64,000 bases of DNA from Bradyrhizobium diazoefficiens USDA 110 (GTDB lineage Bacteria > Pseudomonadota > Alphaproteobacteria > Rhizobiales > Xanthobacteraceae). The notes below the pieces were generated by a model. It ran no database searches. It saw only the letters and a program-made list of their open reading frames with translations, and was not told where the DNA came from. Below, piece by piece: positions 43,522-52,253 of this stretch; within the stretch, counting starts at the first letter, position 1; every line of letters starts with the position of its first letter. The translations under genes were made by a program, and so were the position numbers. The DNA lies in contig NC_004463.1 of NCBI RefSeq assembly GCF_000011365.1, positions 1,364,001 through 1,428,000 on the forward strand. Reading direction: 5' to 3'.

Positions 43522-44532
43522 TTATGCCGTCCGCGCGCGGCGGCCTTCGATCGGATAGGCCGGATCGTTGTAGCCCGGTGTCGAGGGATGGCCCGGCGTC
43601 ACCAGGCGGTCGATCAGGGCTTCGTCCTCGCTGGTGAAGCGATAGTCGAGTGCGCTGATGTAGCCGTCCCACTGCTCCTCGGTGCGCGGGCCCGCCACAA
43701 TCGAGGAGACGAAAGCGGAGTTCAGCACCCAGGCGACTGCGAACTGGCCGGCGGTGATGCCTTTCTTCTCGGCGTGGCTCTTGATCTCCTGCGCGAGCTG
43801 GAGCGACTCCGGCCGCCATTCCGTCTGCATCATGCGGGTGTCGTTGCGTCCCGCACGCGTCTCCTTGTCCGGGGCTGCATCCGGCTTGTACTTGCCGGTG
43901 AGCACGCCGCGCGCCAAGGGGCTGTAGGGCACGATGCCGAGGCCGTAGTAGGCGCAGGCCGGAAAGTGCTCGACCTCGGGCATCCGGTTCATCGCGTTGT
44001 AATAGGGCTGGCTCACCGCGGGCCGGTCGATGCCGAGCCGGTCGCAGATGTTGCAGATTTCGGCGACGCGCCAGGCGCGATAGTTCGAGACGCCGAAATA
44101 GCGCACCTTGCCCGCGCGGATCAGATCGCCCATCGCGCGCACGGTCTCCTCCAGCGGCGTCGCATGGTCCTCCTTGTGCAGATAGTAGATGTCGATGTGG
44201 TCGGTGCCGAGCCGCTTGAGGCTTTCGTCCGCGGCCTGCAGCACCCAGCGCCGCGACAGCCCGACCCGGTTGGGGTCATCGCCCATGGGGTTGGCGAGCT
44301 TGGTCGCCAGCACCCAGACATGGCGGTTGTTGCCGATCGCGCGACCGACGACCTCTTCGGAGCCGCCCTTCGAATAGGCGTCGGCGGTGTCGATGAAATT
44401 GATTCCGGCATCATGCGCCTTCGCGATGATCCGCGTTGACGCGGCTTCATCGGTCGGTCCGCCGAACATCATGGTGCCCAGACAAATCGGCGAGACTTTC
44501 AGGCCAGTGCGGCCGAGCTGGCGGTATTGCAT
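43522..44532 (-). CDS. Aldo/keto reductase
   Basis: 336 residues from the ATG giving MQYRQLGRTGLKVSPICLG. AKR landmarks: NFIDTADAYSKGGSEEVVGR (catalytic Asp and Tyr), the lysine in VLATKLANP, IDIYYLHKEDHATPLEET (catalytic His) and the later NADPH site. The enzyme reduces aldehydes or ketones with NADPH. The frame extends 18 codons upstream but homologues start here. Confidence 0.92.
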   Translation of the reverse strand: MQYRQLGRTGLKVSPICLGTMMFGGPTDEAASTRIIAKAHDAGINFIDTADAYSKGGSEEVVGRAIGNNRHVWVLATKLANPMGDDPNRVGLSRRWVLQAADESLKRLGTDHIDIYYLHKEDHATPLEETVRAMGDLIRAGKVRYFGVSNYRAWRVAEICNICDRLGIDRPAVSQPYYNAMNRMPEVEHFPACAYYGLGIVPYSPLARGVLTGKYKPDAAPDKETRAGRNDTRMMQTEWRPESLQLAQEIKSHAEKKGITAGQFAVAWVLNSAFVSSIVAGPRTEEQWDGYISALDYRFTSEDEALIDRLVTPGHPSTPGYNDPAYPIEGRRARTA

Positions 44533-44870
44533 GGGCGGATCCTTGCTGCCTCTTGTGGGAGCAGCATAGCCATCCCGCTCCGTCATTGCGAGCGCTGCAA
44601 AGCAATCCAGAGATGCGTCCGCGGAACGCGTCTGGAGTGCTTCGCTGCGCTGGCAATGACGAGGTTGGGGGAGCGCCGTTGCTTCCCCATCGTCGTCCTG
44701 GACAAGCGGGCGCTTGGCGACGCGTAGCGTTGTCCAATTGCGAGCGCCGATCCAGGACCCATTACCCCAGGAATTGGTTTTGCGAAGATTCGCGGTTACC
44801 GGTTCGCGCTACAATTTCTCTCAGGGGTAATGGGTCCTGGCTTTCGCCAGGACGACGGCGGAACGCGCCG
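44533..44870. repeat. 338-base gap filled by two interspersed repeats (families F and C)
   Basis: Bases 44581-44661 form a long palindrome with arms CGTCATTGCGAGCG and its diverged complement GCGCTGGCAATGACG (family F). Bases 44691-44857 are a family-C element (arms GTCCTGG...AGGACCCATTACC and GGTAATGGGTCCTGG...AGGACGAC). No gene is visible; the gap lies between two leftward genes, the aldo/keto reductase and the thioesterase. Confidence 0.8.
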
Positions 44871-45308
44871 CTACGCCGGCCCCTTCAAGATCTTGAACAC
44901 GCCGTTGGCCATCACCACACAGCGGTTGTCCACGCTGACTTCGGTGCTCATGAAAATCAGACTGCGCGTCGCGCGCACCACGCGCGGGCGCGAGATCAGG
45001 ATGTCGCCGATCTGGCCGGCCTCGACGAAATGGGTGTCGAGCTGCACTGTCGCCATGAACTCCTTGCCGGAGACGTAGCGGGCGGTCATGCCGCAGGTGC
45101 GGTCGGCGAACGTCATCATCACGCCGCCCTGGACCATGCCGCGGCGGTTGTGATGCTTGTCCTCGGTGGCGAGTGCGAATTCGTAGCGACCGTCGACCTT
45201 GCGCTGCCACAAGGGGCCGATCAAGTGCAAGAAGCCCGTGGTCTCGAGGATGGTCCAGCCCTCCGATTTGAGCCTTGCGGCGGCCTTGTTGGTCATCTCG
45301 TCGTCCAT
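44871..45308 (-). CDS. PaaI-type acyl-CoA thioesterase
   Basis: 145 residues, hotdog fold. The signature NRRGMVQGGVMMTFADRTCG (active-site Gly and Asp region), followed by THFVEAGQIGDILISR, fits the PaaI/YbgC-like group, which hydrolyses aryl- or medium-chain acyl-CoA. Cytoplasmic. It is divergent from the Nudix gene, with about 55 bases between the starts. Confidence 0.88.
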   Translation of the reverse strand: MDDEMTNKAAARLKSEGWTILETTGFLHLIGPLWQRKVDGRYEFALATEDKHHNRRGMVQGGVMMTFADRTCGMTARYVSGKEFMATVQLDTHFVEAGQIGDILISRPRVVRATRSLIFMSTEVSVDNRCVVMANGVFKILKGPA

Positions 45309-45364
45309 TCCTCTGCGGGCCTTGCGATCTCATTTCATCGGGGGCGGACGTGGTGTAGTCAAGC

Positions 45365-45994
45365 ATGATGAGACCGTTCGACGATGCCACACGGCGGAAT
45401 ATCGCGGCCGCCTGCGCGGCCTTCACGCGGCTGCCGGAAGACGGCGCAGCGCCTTCGCTGAAGCGCGCCGCGGTGGCGGTCGCGCTGACCGCGGCGGGCG
45501 AGGGGGACGACACCGCGTTCCTGCTCACGCTGCGCGCATCGCACCTGCGCGCTCATCGCGGCCAATGGGCCTTGCCGGGCGGACGCTGCGATGCCGGCGA
45601 GACGCCGGTCGAGGCGGCGCTGCGCGAGCTCGACGAGGAGCTCGGCCTTCGCCTCACCAGCGCGGAGGTGCTCGGCACGCTCGACGATTATCCGACCCGC
45701 TCCGGCTATCTGATCACGCCGGTGGTGGTCTGGGCCACGGCCGCCGCCGCCATCCGTCCGAACCCGGACGAGGTCGCCTCCGTTCATCGCATCGCGCTCA
45801 CGACGATCGAGCGCGACGACGCCTTTGATTTCACCGGGATCCCCGAAAGCAGCCGCCGAGTGATCCGCTTTCACCACCAGATGAGCCTGATCCACGCGCC
45901 GACGGCGGCGTTGATCTACCAGTTCCGCGAGGTGCTGGCGGGGCGGCAGACCCGCGTGACTGAGCTGGAACAGCCGGTGTTCGCCTGGAAGTGA
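45365..45994 (+). CDS. Nudix hydrolase, CoA-pyrophosphatase type
   Basis: 209 residues. The Nudix box GGRCDAGETPVEAALRELDEE (G-x5-E-x7-R-E-x2-E-E) is complete at about residues 76-96. The preceding LRASHLRAHRGQWALPGG is the CoA-pyrophosphatase (NudL-like) signature, suggesting cleavage of CoA or acyl-CoA to 3',5'-ADP and phosphopantetheine. Cytoplasmic. It is monocistronic, divergent from the thioesterase. Confidence 0.88.
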   Translation: MMRPFDDATRRNIAAACAAFTRLPEDGAAPSLKRAAVAVALTAAGEGDDTAFLLTLRASHLRAHRGQWALPGGRCDAGETPVEAALRELDEELGLRLTSAEVLGTLDDYPTRSGYLITPVVVWATAAAAIRPNPDEVASVHRIALTTIERDDAFDFTGIPESSRRVIRFHHQMSLIHAPTAALIYQFREVLAGRQTRVTELEQPVFAWK

Positions 45995-46050
45995 CGATGG
46001 TAAACGGCGCGTTAACGTGACGGTTACCGGATGCCTGTTAAGAGAGCGGC

Positions 46051-47265
46051 ATGCATCATTCGATTCGAAAGAGCCTTGCGCTGGTTCCATTCGCGCTCGT
46101 CCTGCTCGCGCCCGCCGCGCGTGGCGGCGCGTCCGACGCGCTGCCGCCCGCCGTCCGCGATGCCAAGGCCCAGCTCCTGTCGCAGTTTTTTGCGCAAGGC
46201 GGGGCGTCGCCCGCCGTGCTCGAATATCACCGCAAGCTCGGGGAATATCAGGCCGCGCGCGCGGCCTTCGACGAGGAAGCCGGCGCCTATTGGAGCCAGA
46301 TCTCCGAGAAGCGAAAGACCCGCAATGCCAAGCGGCGCAGCGGGCAGCAGATCACGCTCGACGATTACGTGCTGGAGCATCCGCCGCTGTATAGCGGGCC
46401 GAAGCGGCCTGTGAATCCGGAGCCGGAGGAAACGCCGGAGCGCCCGACCAAAAAGCCGATCCCCGTCGTCGCCGATCTGCTGCGTGCGGCGCAGGAGCTC
46501 TACCAGTTCACGCCGCAGCGCCCGTCCAGCGAGGTCGAGTTCAAGCGCGCCTATGCGCGCTACGCGCTCGCCTCCGGGCTGACGCGCGAGCAGGCGGTGC
46601 GGGTCTATTCGTTCGAGACCGGCGGCACCGGCAGTTACGACGTGCAGGCGGGCATCGAGCATGGTGGCAAGCGCGCGATCTCGACCGCGATGGGCTACAA
46701 CCAGCTCCTGACCACCAACAGCGTCGAGCTGCTGGCCGAGCAGGGCCATGAATTCATTCGCGCGCTCTCCGACAAGGTGGCGCGGACCTCGGGCCCGGCG
46801 CGGCAGTCGCTCGAGCACAAGCTCACCGTGCTGAAGAAAATGGTGGCGCATGCGAAGTCGGTGCCGGACACCTGGTCGGAGCACGAGAAGATCGGCAACA
46901 CCGCGCAGGGCTGGGCGATGCATGCGATGGTGCTCGACGTCGATATCGGACCGATGCTCCAGACCCACAAGCTGCTGACATCGGTGCTGTTCGCGCGCGC
47001 AAAGGGCTACGCGCGTCCGCTCACGGCGGCCGAGCTCGAGATGATGAACCTCACCGGCGACGGCACCGGCCTCGACATGGTGACGATGCCGCAGGCGATG
47101 CGCGAGCAGGTGCCGACCTCGAATTTCTTCCAGCGCGGCGGCTACGAGCGCAACCCGGTCGCGATCCGCCACAACACGGTGGCGAAGCTGCTCGCGGTGA
47201 CGGACACGCGGATGGACAGCAACAGCAACAATGCCGGCGCGCGGGAGCTGGCGGGGGCGTTTTAG
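46051..47265 (+). CDS. Exported protein with a lysozyme-like segment, unknown function
   Basis: 404 residues. A signal peptide (residues 5-25, LALVPFALVLLAPAARG) precedes a charged region rich in Glu/Lys/Pro (VNPEPEETPERPTKKP). The central part VYSFETGGTGSYDVQAG, followed by ISTAMGYNQLLTTNS, resembles the E...G...GYNQL layout of transglycosylase/lysozyme folds, though no family is certain. The C-terminal third is helical. Probably periplasmic; a cell-wall role is inference. Confidence 0.7.
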   Translation: MHHSIRKSLALVPFALVLLAPAARGGASDALPPAVRDAKAQLLSQFFAQGGASPAVLEYHRKLGEYQAARAAFDEEAGAYWSQISEKRKTRNAKRRSGQQITLDDYVLEHPPLYSGPKRPVNPEPEETPERPTKKPIPVVADLLRAAQELYQFTPQRPSSEVEFKRAYARYALASGLTREQAVRVYSFETGGTGSYDVQAGIEHGGKRAISTAMGYNQLLTTNSVELLAEQGHEFIRALSDKVARTSGPARQSLEHKLTVLKKMVAHAKSVPDTWSEHEKIGNTAQGWAMHAMVLDVDIGPMLQTHKLLTSVLFARAKGYARPLTAAELEMMNLTGDGTGLDMVTMPQAMREQVPTSNFFQRGGYERNPVAIRHNTVAKLLAVTDTRMDSNSNNAGARELAGAF

Positions 47266-47272
47266 GACGCTG

Positions 47273-47371
47273 CCGTAGGGTGGGCAAAGCGAAGCGTGCC
47301 CACCGCTTTCGACCAGAGTGTGCTGACAGGTGGTGGGCACGGCGCTAACGCGCCTTTGCCCACCCTACGGC
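47273..47371. repeat. Interspersed inverted repeat, family D (CCGTAGGGTGGGCAAAG)
   Basis: Arms CCGTAGGGTGGGCAAAGCG and CGCCTTTGCCCACCCTACGG flank a centre with GTGCCCACC and GGTGGGCAC as a nested pair. It lies between the convergent genes ending at 47265 and 47379. Only this copy is in the window. Confidence 0.85.
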
Positions 47372-47378
47372 GCCGTGC

Positions 47379-47681
47379 CTACTGATCCGGCCCGAACTTG
47401 AACTTGCCGTCGCCTTCCAGATACGGGCCGCTGCGCATGTAGAGCTGGCCGTTGTGGCCGATGAAGAACAGCGTGCCCTTCGGCACCTTCTTGGCGCCCT
47501 TCAGCAGCTCGCCGGCATTGCTGGTGCCCATCTTGTAGGAATAAGTCTTGCCGTCCCTGTCATAAGCGTAGCCCATGTCGGGCTTGAGCTCCCAGGGCGT
47601 CGCCTCGGTCTGCGCCAATGCGGGTGCTGTGAATGCGCCGAGCGCGGCTGCGATTGCAAATGTCTTCGTTGAAAATACCAT
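47379..47681 (-). CDS. Small exported protein, unknown function
   Basis: 100 residues. The signal peptide FAIAAALGAFTAPALAQ precedes a short mature chain with lysine/glycine-rich hydrophilic sequence (YDRDGKTYSYKMGTSNAGEL, GTLFFIGHNGQLYM). No cysteines; likely a periplasmic beta protein. I do not recognise a family. It is convergent with the preceding exported protein across a repeat. Confidence 0.75.
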   Translation of the reverse strand: MVFSTKTFAIAAALGAFTAPALAQTEATPWELKPDMGYAYDRDGKTYSYKMGTSNAGELLKGAKKVPKGTLFFIGHNGQLYMRSGPYLEGDGKFKFGPDQ

Positions 47682-47876
47682 GATCCTATCCTCCCCATCG
47701 TCGGGGTGCCCGGCTTGAACAAATCACGAACGGCATTTTCGGGTCAATTCGCGAAAGCGCCGCGGCGCATCACGTCTTGTCCAGCAGTTTGTGATTTTCC
47801 CTTCGTCCCCTCGCGACTATGTTCCGCTTTCCGTCTAGAACGCAATTCGACAAAAATATTGGTGGGGATGATTCGA

Positions 47877-48356
47877 ATGAACCATGTCATTAAAGCCTGC
47901 TCGGCTGCCGCGCTGTTGCTTACGGCGCTGGCTCCGGCCGCCCGGGCCGATGATTACCAGCTCAGCCACAACCAGCGGATCTCGTGCAGCCGCGGCCTTG
48001 CCCCGGGCAAGTTGAACACGGCGACCTGCAAGTCCTACACCTATCTCTTCAACACCAGGACCTCGGAATATTTCCGTTGCCAGGTATCGCTGGCCCTGAC
48101 CCGGGACAACAAGGAAGTCATCAACGTCCAGACCGACGGCGGCTGCACCAAGAAGCCGCGCATCTTCGAGACCGACGGACATTACGACTTCGACGCCACC
48201 GAGACCGAGCCGCCGAACACCAATTCGTTCTTCGGCCCCGGCGGCTACTCGGTCTGGGCTGCTGACGTCACCGCGCAGAAGGTGCGCGGCTGCATCATCA
48301 TCTCCTCCGGCCTCGGCTCCGACATCTCCAAGTGCCTGGACATGACGTTCCAGTGA
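47877..48356 (+). CDS. Small exported Cys-containing protein, unknown function
   Basis: 159 residues from the ATG giving MNHVIKACSAAALLLTALAP, a signal peptide ending ARA. GGGGA nine bases upstream is a plausible ribosome site; the in-frame ATG at 47868 would have its site too close. The mature chain has six cysteines, expected to form disulfides (RISCSRGLAPGKLNTATCKS, FRCQVSL, GGCTKK, RGCIIIS, KCLDM), and is beta-rich. Function unknown. Confidence 0.72.
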   Translation: MNHVIKACSAAALLLTALAPAARADDYQLSHNQRISCSRGLAPGKLNTATCKSYTYLFNTRTSEYFRCQVSLALTRDNKEVINVQTDGGCTKKPRIFETDGHYDFDATETEPPNTNSFFGPGGYSVWAADVTAQKVRGCIIISSGLGSDISKCLDMTFQ

Positions 48357-48549
48357 GCAGATAGCGCGCTCGAACACGATGCGTTCGGGCGCGCCGCGAT
48401 CCGGCTGCGCCACGTCGCCGCACCCGCCGGGTTCCCCAAAAGTCGAGCCGGAACGGCTGTTTACCGCAGTCCTGTTTTGCCTATTGGATGGGTTGACCCG
48501 CCCCCCTCATCCGGCCAATTTCCCCGCCGGTTTGGGGAGTACAGAAATC

Positions 48550-49497
48550 ATGAAACGGACGATTTTCGGCGTGGCCGCGGCTCTTGCTCTGGCGGCGTCG
48601 GCGCCTTGCGCGCATGCGCAATCCTTCATCAACGTGCTGACCGGAGGCACCTCCGGCGTCTACTACCCGCTCGGGGTCGCGATCGGGAAGATCTACGGCG
48701 ACAAGATCCTGAACGTGAAGACGCAGGTGCAGGCCACCAAGGCGTCGGTCGAGAACCTGATCCTGCTCCAGCAGGGCCGCGGCGAGCTCGCGTTCACGCT
48801 GGGCGACTCGCTCAAGGCGGCCTGGGACGGCGACGAGGAAGCCGGCTTCAAGACCAAGCTCGACAAGCTCAGGACCATCGGCGCGATCTATCCGAACTAC
48901 ATCCAGATCGTCGCGACTACCGAGAGCGGCATCAAGACGCTGGCCGACCTCAAGGCCAAGAGCCTGTCGGTCGGCGCGCCGAAGTCGGGCACCGAGCTGA
49001 ATTCCCGCGCGATCCTCAGCGCGGCCGGCATGAGCTACAAGGACCTCGGCAAGGTGGAGTATCTCCCGTTCGCCGAATCCGTCGACCTCATGAAGAACCG
49101 CCAGTTGGGTGCGACGCTGCAATCGGCCGGGCTCGGTGTGGCCTCGCTGAAGGATCTCTCCACCTCGAGCCCGATCACGGTGGTGTCGGTGCCGAAGGAG
49201 ACCGTCGACAAGATCGGCCCGCCCTTCATCGCGGCGACCATTCCCGCCAACACCTATACGGGCCAGGACAAGGACGTGCCGACCGCGGCCGTGGTCAACT
49301 ATCTCGTGACCAGCTCGGCGGTGTCGGACGATCTCGCCTACCAGATGACCAAGCTGGTCTACGAGTCGCTGCCGGAATTGCAGAATGCCCACGCGGCCGG
49401 CAAGGAGATCAAGCTCGAGACGGCCGCCGCCGGCAGCCCGGTTCCGTTGCACCCCGGCGCGATCCGCTATTACAAGGAAAAGGGGCTGATCAAGTAA
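48550..49497 (+). CDS. TAXI-type TRAP transporter solute-binding protein
   Basis: 315 residues. The signal peptide (LALAASAPCAHAQ) is followed by the TAXI signature INVLTGGTSGVYYPLGVAIG. LADLKAKSLSVGAPKSGTEL and YLPFAESVDLM are family-typical. TAXI-TRAP binding proteins capture organic acids in the periplasm and hand them to the fused permease. It lies ~216 bases before the permease gene with a family-A repeat between. Confidence 0.92.
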   Translation: MKRTIFGVAAALALAASAPCAHAQSFINVLTGGTSGVYYPLGVAIGKIYGDKILNVKTQVQATKASVENLILLQQGRGELAFTLGDSLKAAWDGDEEAGFKTKLDKLRTIGAIYPNYIQIVATTESGIKTLADLKAKSLSVGAPKSGTELNSRAILSAAGMSYKDLGKVEYLPFAESVDLMKNRQLGATLQSAGLGVASLKDLSTSSPITVVSVPKETVDKIGPPFIAATIPANTYTGQDKDVPTAAVVNYLVTSSAVSDDLAYQMTKLVYESLPELQNAHAAGKEIKLETAAAGSPVPLHPGAIRYYKEKGLIK

Positions 49498-49506
49498 TTC
49501 TCCGCT

Positions 49507-49590
49507 GTCATTCCGCGGCGGCTCGCAAGAGCCGAACCCGGAATCTCGAGATTCCGGGTTCGATGCGTCGCATCGCCCCGGAATGACGGA
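49507..49590. repeat. Interspersed palindromic repeat, family A
   Basis: Arms TCATTCCGCGGCGGC and GCCCCGGAATGACGG with the inner palindrome CCCGGAATCTCGAGATTCCGGG. It lies between the two TRAP genes of one operon. Compare 2577-2670 and 60377-60478. Confidence 0.8.
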
Positions 49591-49713
49591 GTGAGCGTGG
49601 ATGCCCGGGTCATCTGCGCGAAGACGCTTCGCGCTTCTGCCCGGGTATGACGTATTCAGGGCGCAGCGCGAATGCTGTAAGAACGCACCTAATCAGGGCG
49701 CGGGGAAACATCG

Positions 49714-51822
49714 ATGTTGCAGGCAGAGGGCTCTGAGGCGCCCATCAAGGTCGAATTCGACAATTTCGAGCATGGCTTCCCCGAAGGGTTCGGCCCGGGC
49801 TGGTGGGGCCGGCTCGCCTATTGGATCGGCATCGCCTTCGCGACCTTCCAGCTCTATGTCGCCGCCTTCAACTATCTGCCGAGCCAGGTGGTGCGCGGCG
49901 TCCATGTCGGCTTCCTCGTTCTCCTCACCTTCGGCCTGATCGCGAACTTCACTGCAAGGAGCGATGTCGGCCGCGCGCTCGGCTGGGTGATCGGCGGCGC
50001 CGGCTTCTTCTGCGGCCTCTACCAGTGGATTTTCTACGCCGATTTGATCGCGCGCGACGGCGATCCGACCAGGCTCGATCTCGCCGTCGGCACACTGCTT
50101 GCGGTGCTGATCTTCGAGGGCACGCGGCGCCTGATGGGCGCGGCGCTGCCGCTGATGTGCGGCGCGTGCCTGCTCTACTGGTTCTTCGGCCAGTATCTGC
50201 CATCGCCGCTCAACCACCGCGGCTATGATTTCGACCAGATCGTCACGCATCTGTCGTTCGGCACCGAAGGCTTTTACGGCGTGCCGATCTACGTGTCGGC
50301 GACCTACATCTTCCTGTTCATCCTGTTCGGCTCGTTCCTCGAGCGCGCCGGCATGATCCAGCTCTTCACCGACGTCTCGCTCGGCCTGTTTGGCCGCACC
50401 CGCGGCGGACCTGCCAAGGTCGCGGTGTTCGCCTCGGGCATGATGGGCACGATCTCGGGCTCGGGCGTCGCCAACGTCGTCACCGTCGGCCAGTTCACGA
50501 TTCCCTTGATGATCAAGTTCGGCTATCGCCGCGCCTTTGCAGCCGGTGTCGAGGCCACGGCGTCGATGGGCGGGCAGATCATGCCGCCGGTGATGGGCGC
50601 GGTCGCCTTCATCATGGCGGAGACGCTCGGCGTCCAGTACTCGGAGATCGTGAAGGCGGCGGCGATCCCCGCGATCCTCTATTTCGCATCCGCGTTCTGG
50701 ATGGTGCATCTGGAAGCCGGCAAGCACGGTCTCGTCGGCATGAAGCGCTCGGAGATCCCGAGCGCCTGGAAGGCGCTGGTGACGCGCTGGTACCTCGTGC
50801 TGCCGCTCGCCGCGCTGGTCTATATGCTGTTCGAAGGCTTTACGCCGCTTTATGCCGGCAGCATGGGCCTCGCGCTCACGGTGACGCTGATCCTGGGCGC
50901 CAGCATCACGGCCGGCGCGTCCTCGATGGTGATCCGCACCATCTTCTGGGTCGGGCTCGCGCTCGTCGTCGCCGCATTGTCGCGCGACGGGCTTCAGATC
51001 GTGCCGGTCGCGAGCGTCGTCGCCGGGCTGATCGTGATCACCGCCTTCATCCGCGGCGGGTTCAAGGCCCTGCGCGAGTGCCGCGACGCGCTGGCCGAGA
51101 GCGCCAAGTCCGCCATCACCGTCGGCATGGCGTGCGCCATCGTCGGCGTCATCATCGGCATGATGTCGCAGACCGGCGTCGGCACCATCTTCGGCGGCTG
51201 GGTGATCGGTCTCGGCGAGAAGAGCCTGTTCCTGGCGCTGATCATGACCATGCTGCTGTCGATCCTGCTCGGTACCGGCATTCCGACCATCCCGACCTAC
51301 ATCATCACCGCCGCGCTCGCGGCGCCCGCGCTGGCGAAACTCGGCGTGCCCCTGATCGCGAGCCACATGTTCGCGTTCTACTACGGCATCATGGCCGACC
51401 TCTCGCCGCCGGTCGCGCTCGCCGCGCTCGCGGCCGCGCCGATCGCGAAGGAAAATCCGGACAAGATCGGCTGGGAGGCGATGCGCATCGCGCTCGCCGG
51501 CTATGTCATCCCCTTCGTCTTCGTCTATTCGCCGGCGCTGATGCTCCAGGCCGGCGATCCCATGGCGGCCAAGCTCGGCTTCTACGGCGCGGTCGCGCTA
51601 GCGACCTTCAAGGCGCTGGTCGCGATCGGCCTGTTCGGCATGGTCGCGATCGGCTTTCTGTTCACGCGGCTGACGTTCGTCGAACGCCTGGTCGCGCTCG
51701 GTGCCGCGTTCTGCCTGCTCGGCGACTTCCCGTTCAGCGACACCGCGGGCTTCGTGCTCTCCGCCGCGCTCGCGCTGTGGCAGTGGCGGCAGCGCCCACC
51801 GGCAGTGGTCGAGGCGGTGTGA
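49714..51822 (+). CDS. TRAP transporter fused permease (TAXI type)
   Basis: 702 residues with about 15-18 membrane helices. The N-terminal four-helix part corresponds to the small DctQ-like subunit and the remainder to the DctM-like channel (GSFLERAGMIQLFTDVSLGL, FASGMMGTISGSGVANVVT, GQIMPPVMGAVAFIMAE). Fused permeases are typical of TAXI systems. Sodium-driven uptake of a dicarboxylate or similar acid is likely; substrate unknown. Its stop overlaps the start of the DUF1850 gene (GTGA). Confidence 0.94.
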   Translation: MLQAEGSEAPIKVEFDNFEHGFPEGFGPGWWGRLAYWIGIAFATFQLYVAAFNYLPSQVVRGVHVGFLVLLTFGLIANFTARSDVGRALGWVIGGAGFFCGLYQWIFYADLIARDGDPTRLDLAVGTLLAVLIFEGTRRLMGAALPLMCGACLLYWFFGQYLPSPLNHRGYDFDQIVTHLSFGTEGFYGVPIYVSATYIFLFILFGSFLERAGMIQLFTDVSLGLFGRTRGGPAKVAVFASGMMGTISGSGVANVVTVGQFTIPLMIKFGYRRAFAAGVEATASMGGQIMPPVMGAVAFIMAETLGVQYSEIVKAAAIPAILYFASAFWMVHLEAGKHGLVGMKRSEIPSAWKALVTRWYLVLPLAALVYMLFEGFTPLYAGSMGLALTVTLILGASITAGASSMVIRTIFWVGLALVVAALSRDGLQIVPVASVVAGLIVITAFIRGGFKALRECRDALAESAKSAITVGMACAIVGVIIGMMSQTGVGTIFGGWVIGLGEKSLFLALIMTMLLSILLGTGIPTIPTYIITAALAAPALAKLGVPLIASHMFAFYYGIMADLSPPVALAALAAAPIAKENPDKIGWEAMRIALAGYVIPFVFVYSPALMLQAGDPMAAKLGFYGAVALATFKALVAIGLFGMVAIGFLFTRLTFVERLVALGAAFCLLGDFPFSDTAGFVLSAALALWQWRQRPPAVVEAV

Positions 51823-52196
51823 GCCTCTGCTTCGCCACAGCATCAGGCGTGAAGGCGCTGGCGCTGTCCGCCTTCACGCTGGTGTGGACGCATTCGATCG
51901 AAAAGGTCGACTGGCAGGAGGACTGGCGCGTGACGCCGGCGGGTCTCGAACTGGTGCAGGCACGGGTCAAGGGCAGCGGTGCCGGCATGGAGCCGCCGCC
52001 CGAAGCGCGGCTCGTCGATGGCTGGTTTCAATGGCAGCCGCAGCGTGCGCCGATGCAGGAGGTCGTGCTCGGCAATTCCGGCGCCGCCGGGGAATGGCGG
52101 CTCTGCCATGACGGCGCGTGCCGGACATTGTCGGAGATTGTCGGGCATCCCATTGGTGCTAACGTCACGACGATGAAGGTCTGCAACGATCCGTAG
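51819..52196 (+). CDS. DUF1850 protein, TAXI-TRAP accessory
   Basis: 125 residues starting at GTG that overlaps the permease stop by four bases. FTLVWTHSIEKVDWQEDWRV is the DUF1850 signature; members are found almost only behind TAXI-TRAP permeases and may be accessory periplasmic proteins. The stop TAG (52194-52196) lies inside a family-E repeat, so the repeat provides the end of the gene. Confidence 0.88.
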   Translation: MSLCFATASGVKALALSAFTLVWTHSIEKVDWQEDWRVTPAGLELVQARVKGSGAGMEPPPEARLVDGWFQWQPQRAPMQEVVLGNSGAAGEWRLCHDGACRTLSEIVGHPIGANVTTMKVCNDP

Positions 52197-52227
52197 CCCG
52201 GATTGCACTTCGCTCCGTCCGGGCTAC
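52193..52227. repeat. Interspersed palindrome, family E
   Basis: GTAGCCCGGATTGCACTTCG followed by CTCCGTCCGGGCTAC, a hairpin related to 33619-33653. It overlaps the stop codon of the DUF1850 gene. Confidence 0.8.
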
Positions 52228-52253
52228 AAGAACAACAACAAGGGAGACACGCG

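Noticed and set aside
41335..44439. A 1034-codon open frame on the plus strand
   Set aside because: It is antisense to four leftward genes with clear family signatures (CoA-transferase pair, TTC38-like, aldo/keto reductase). Its translation is rich in Arg/His/Gly with no motif, a normal GC-rich shadow.
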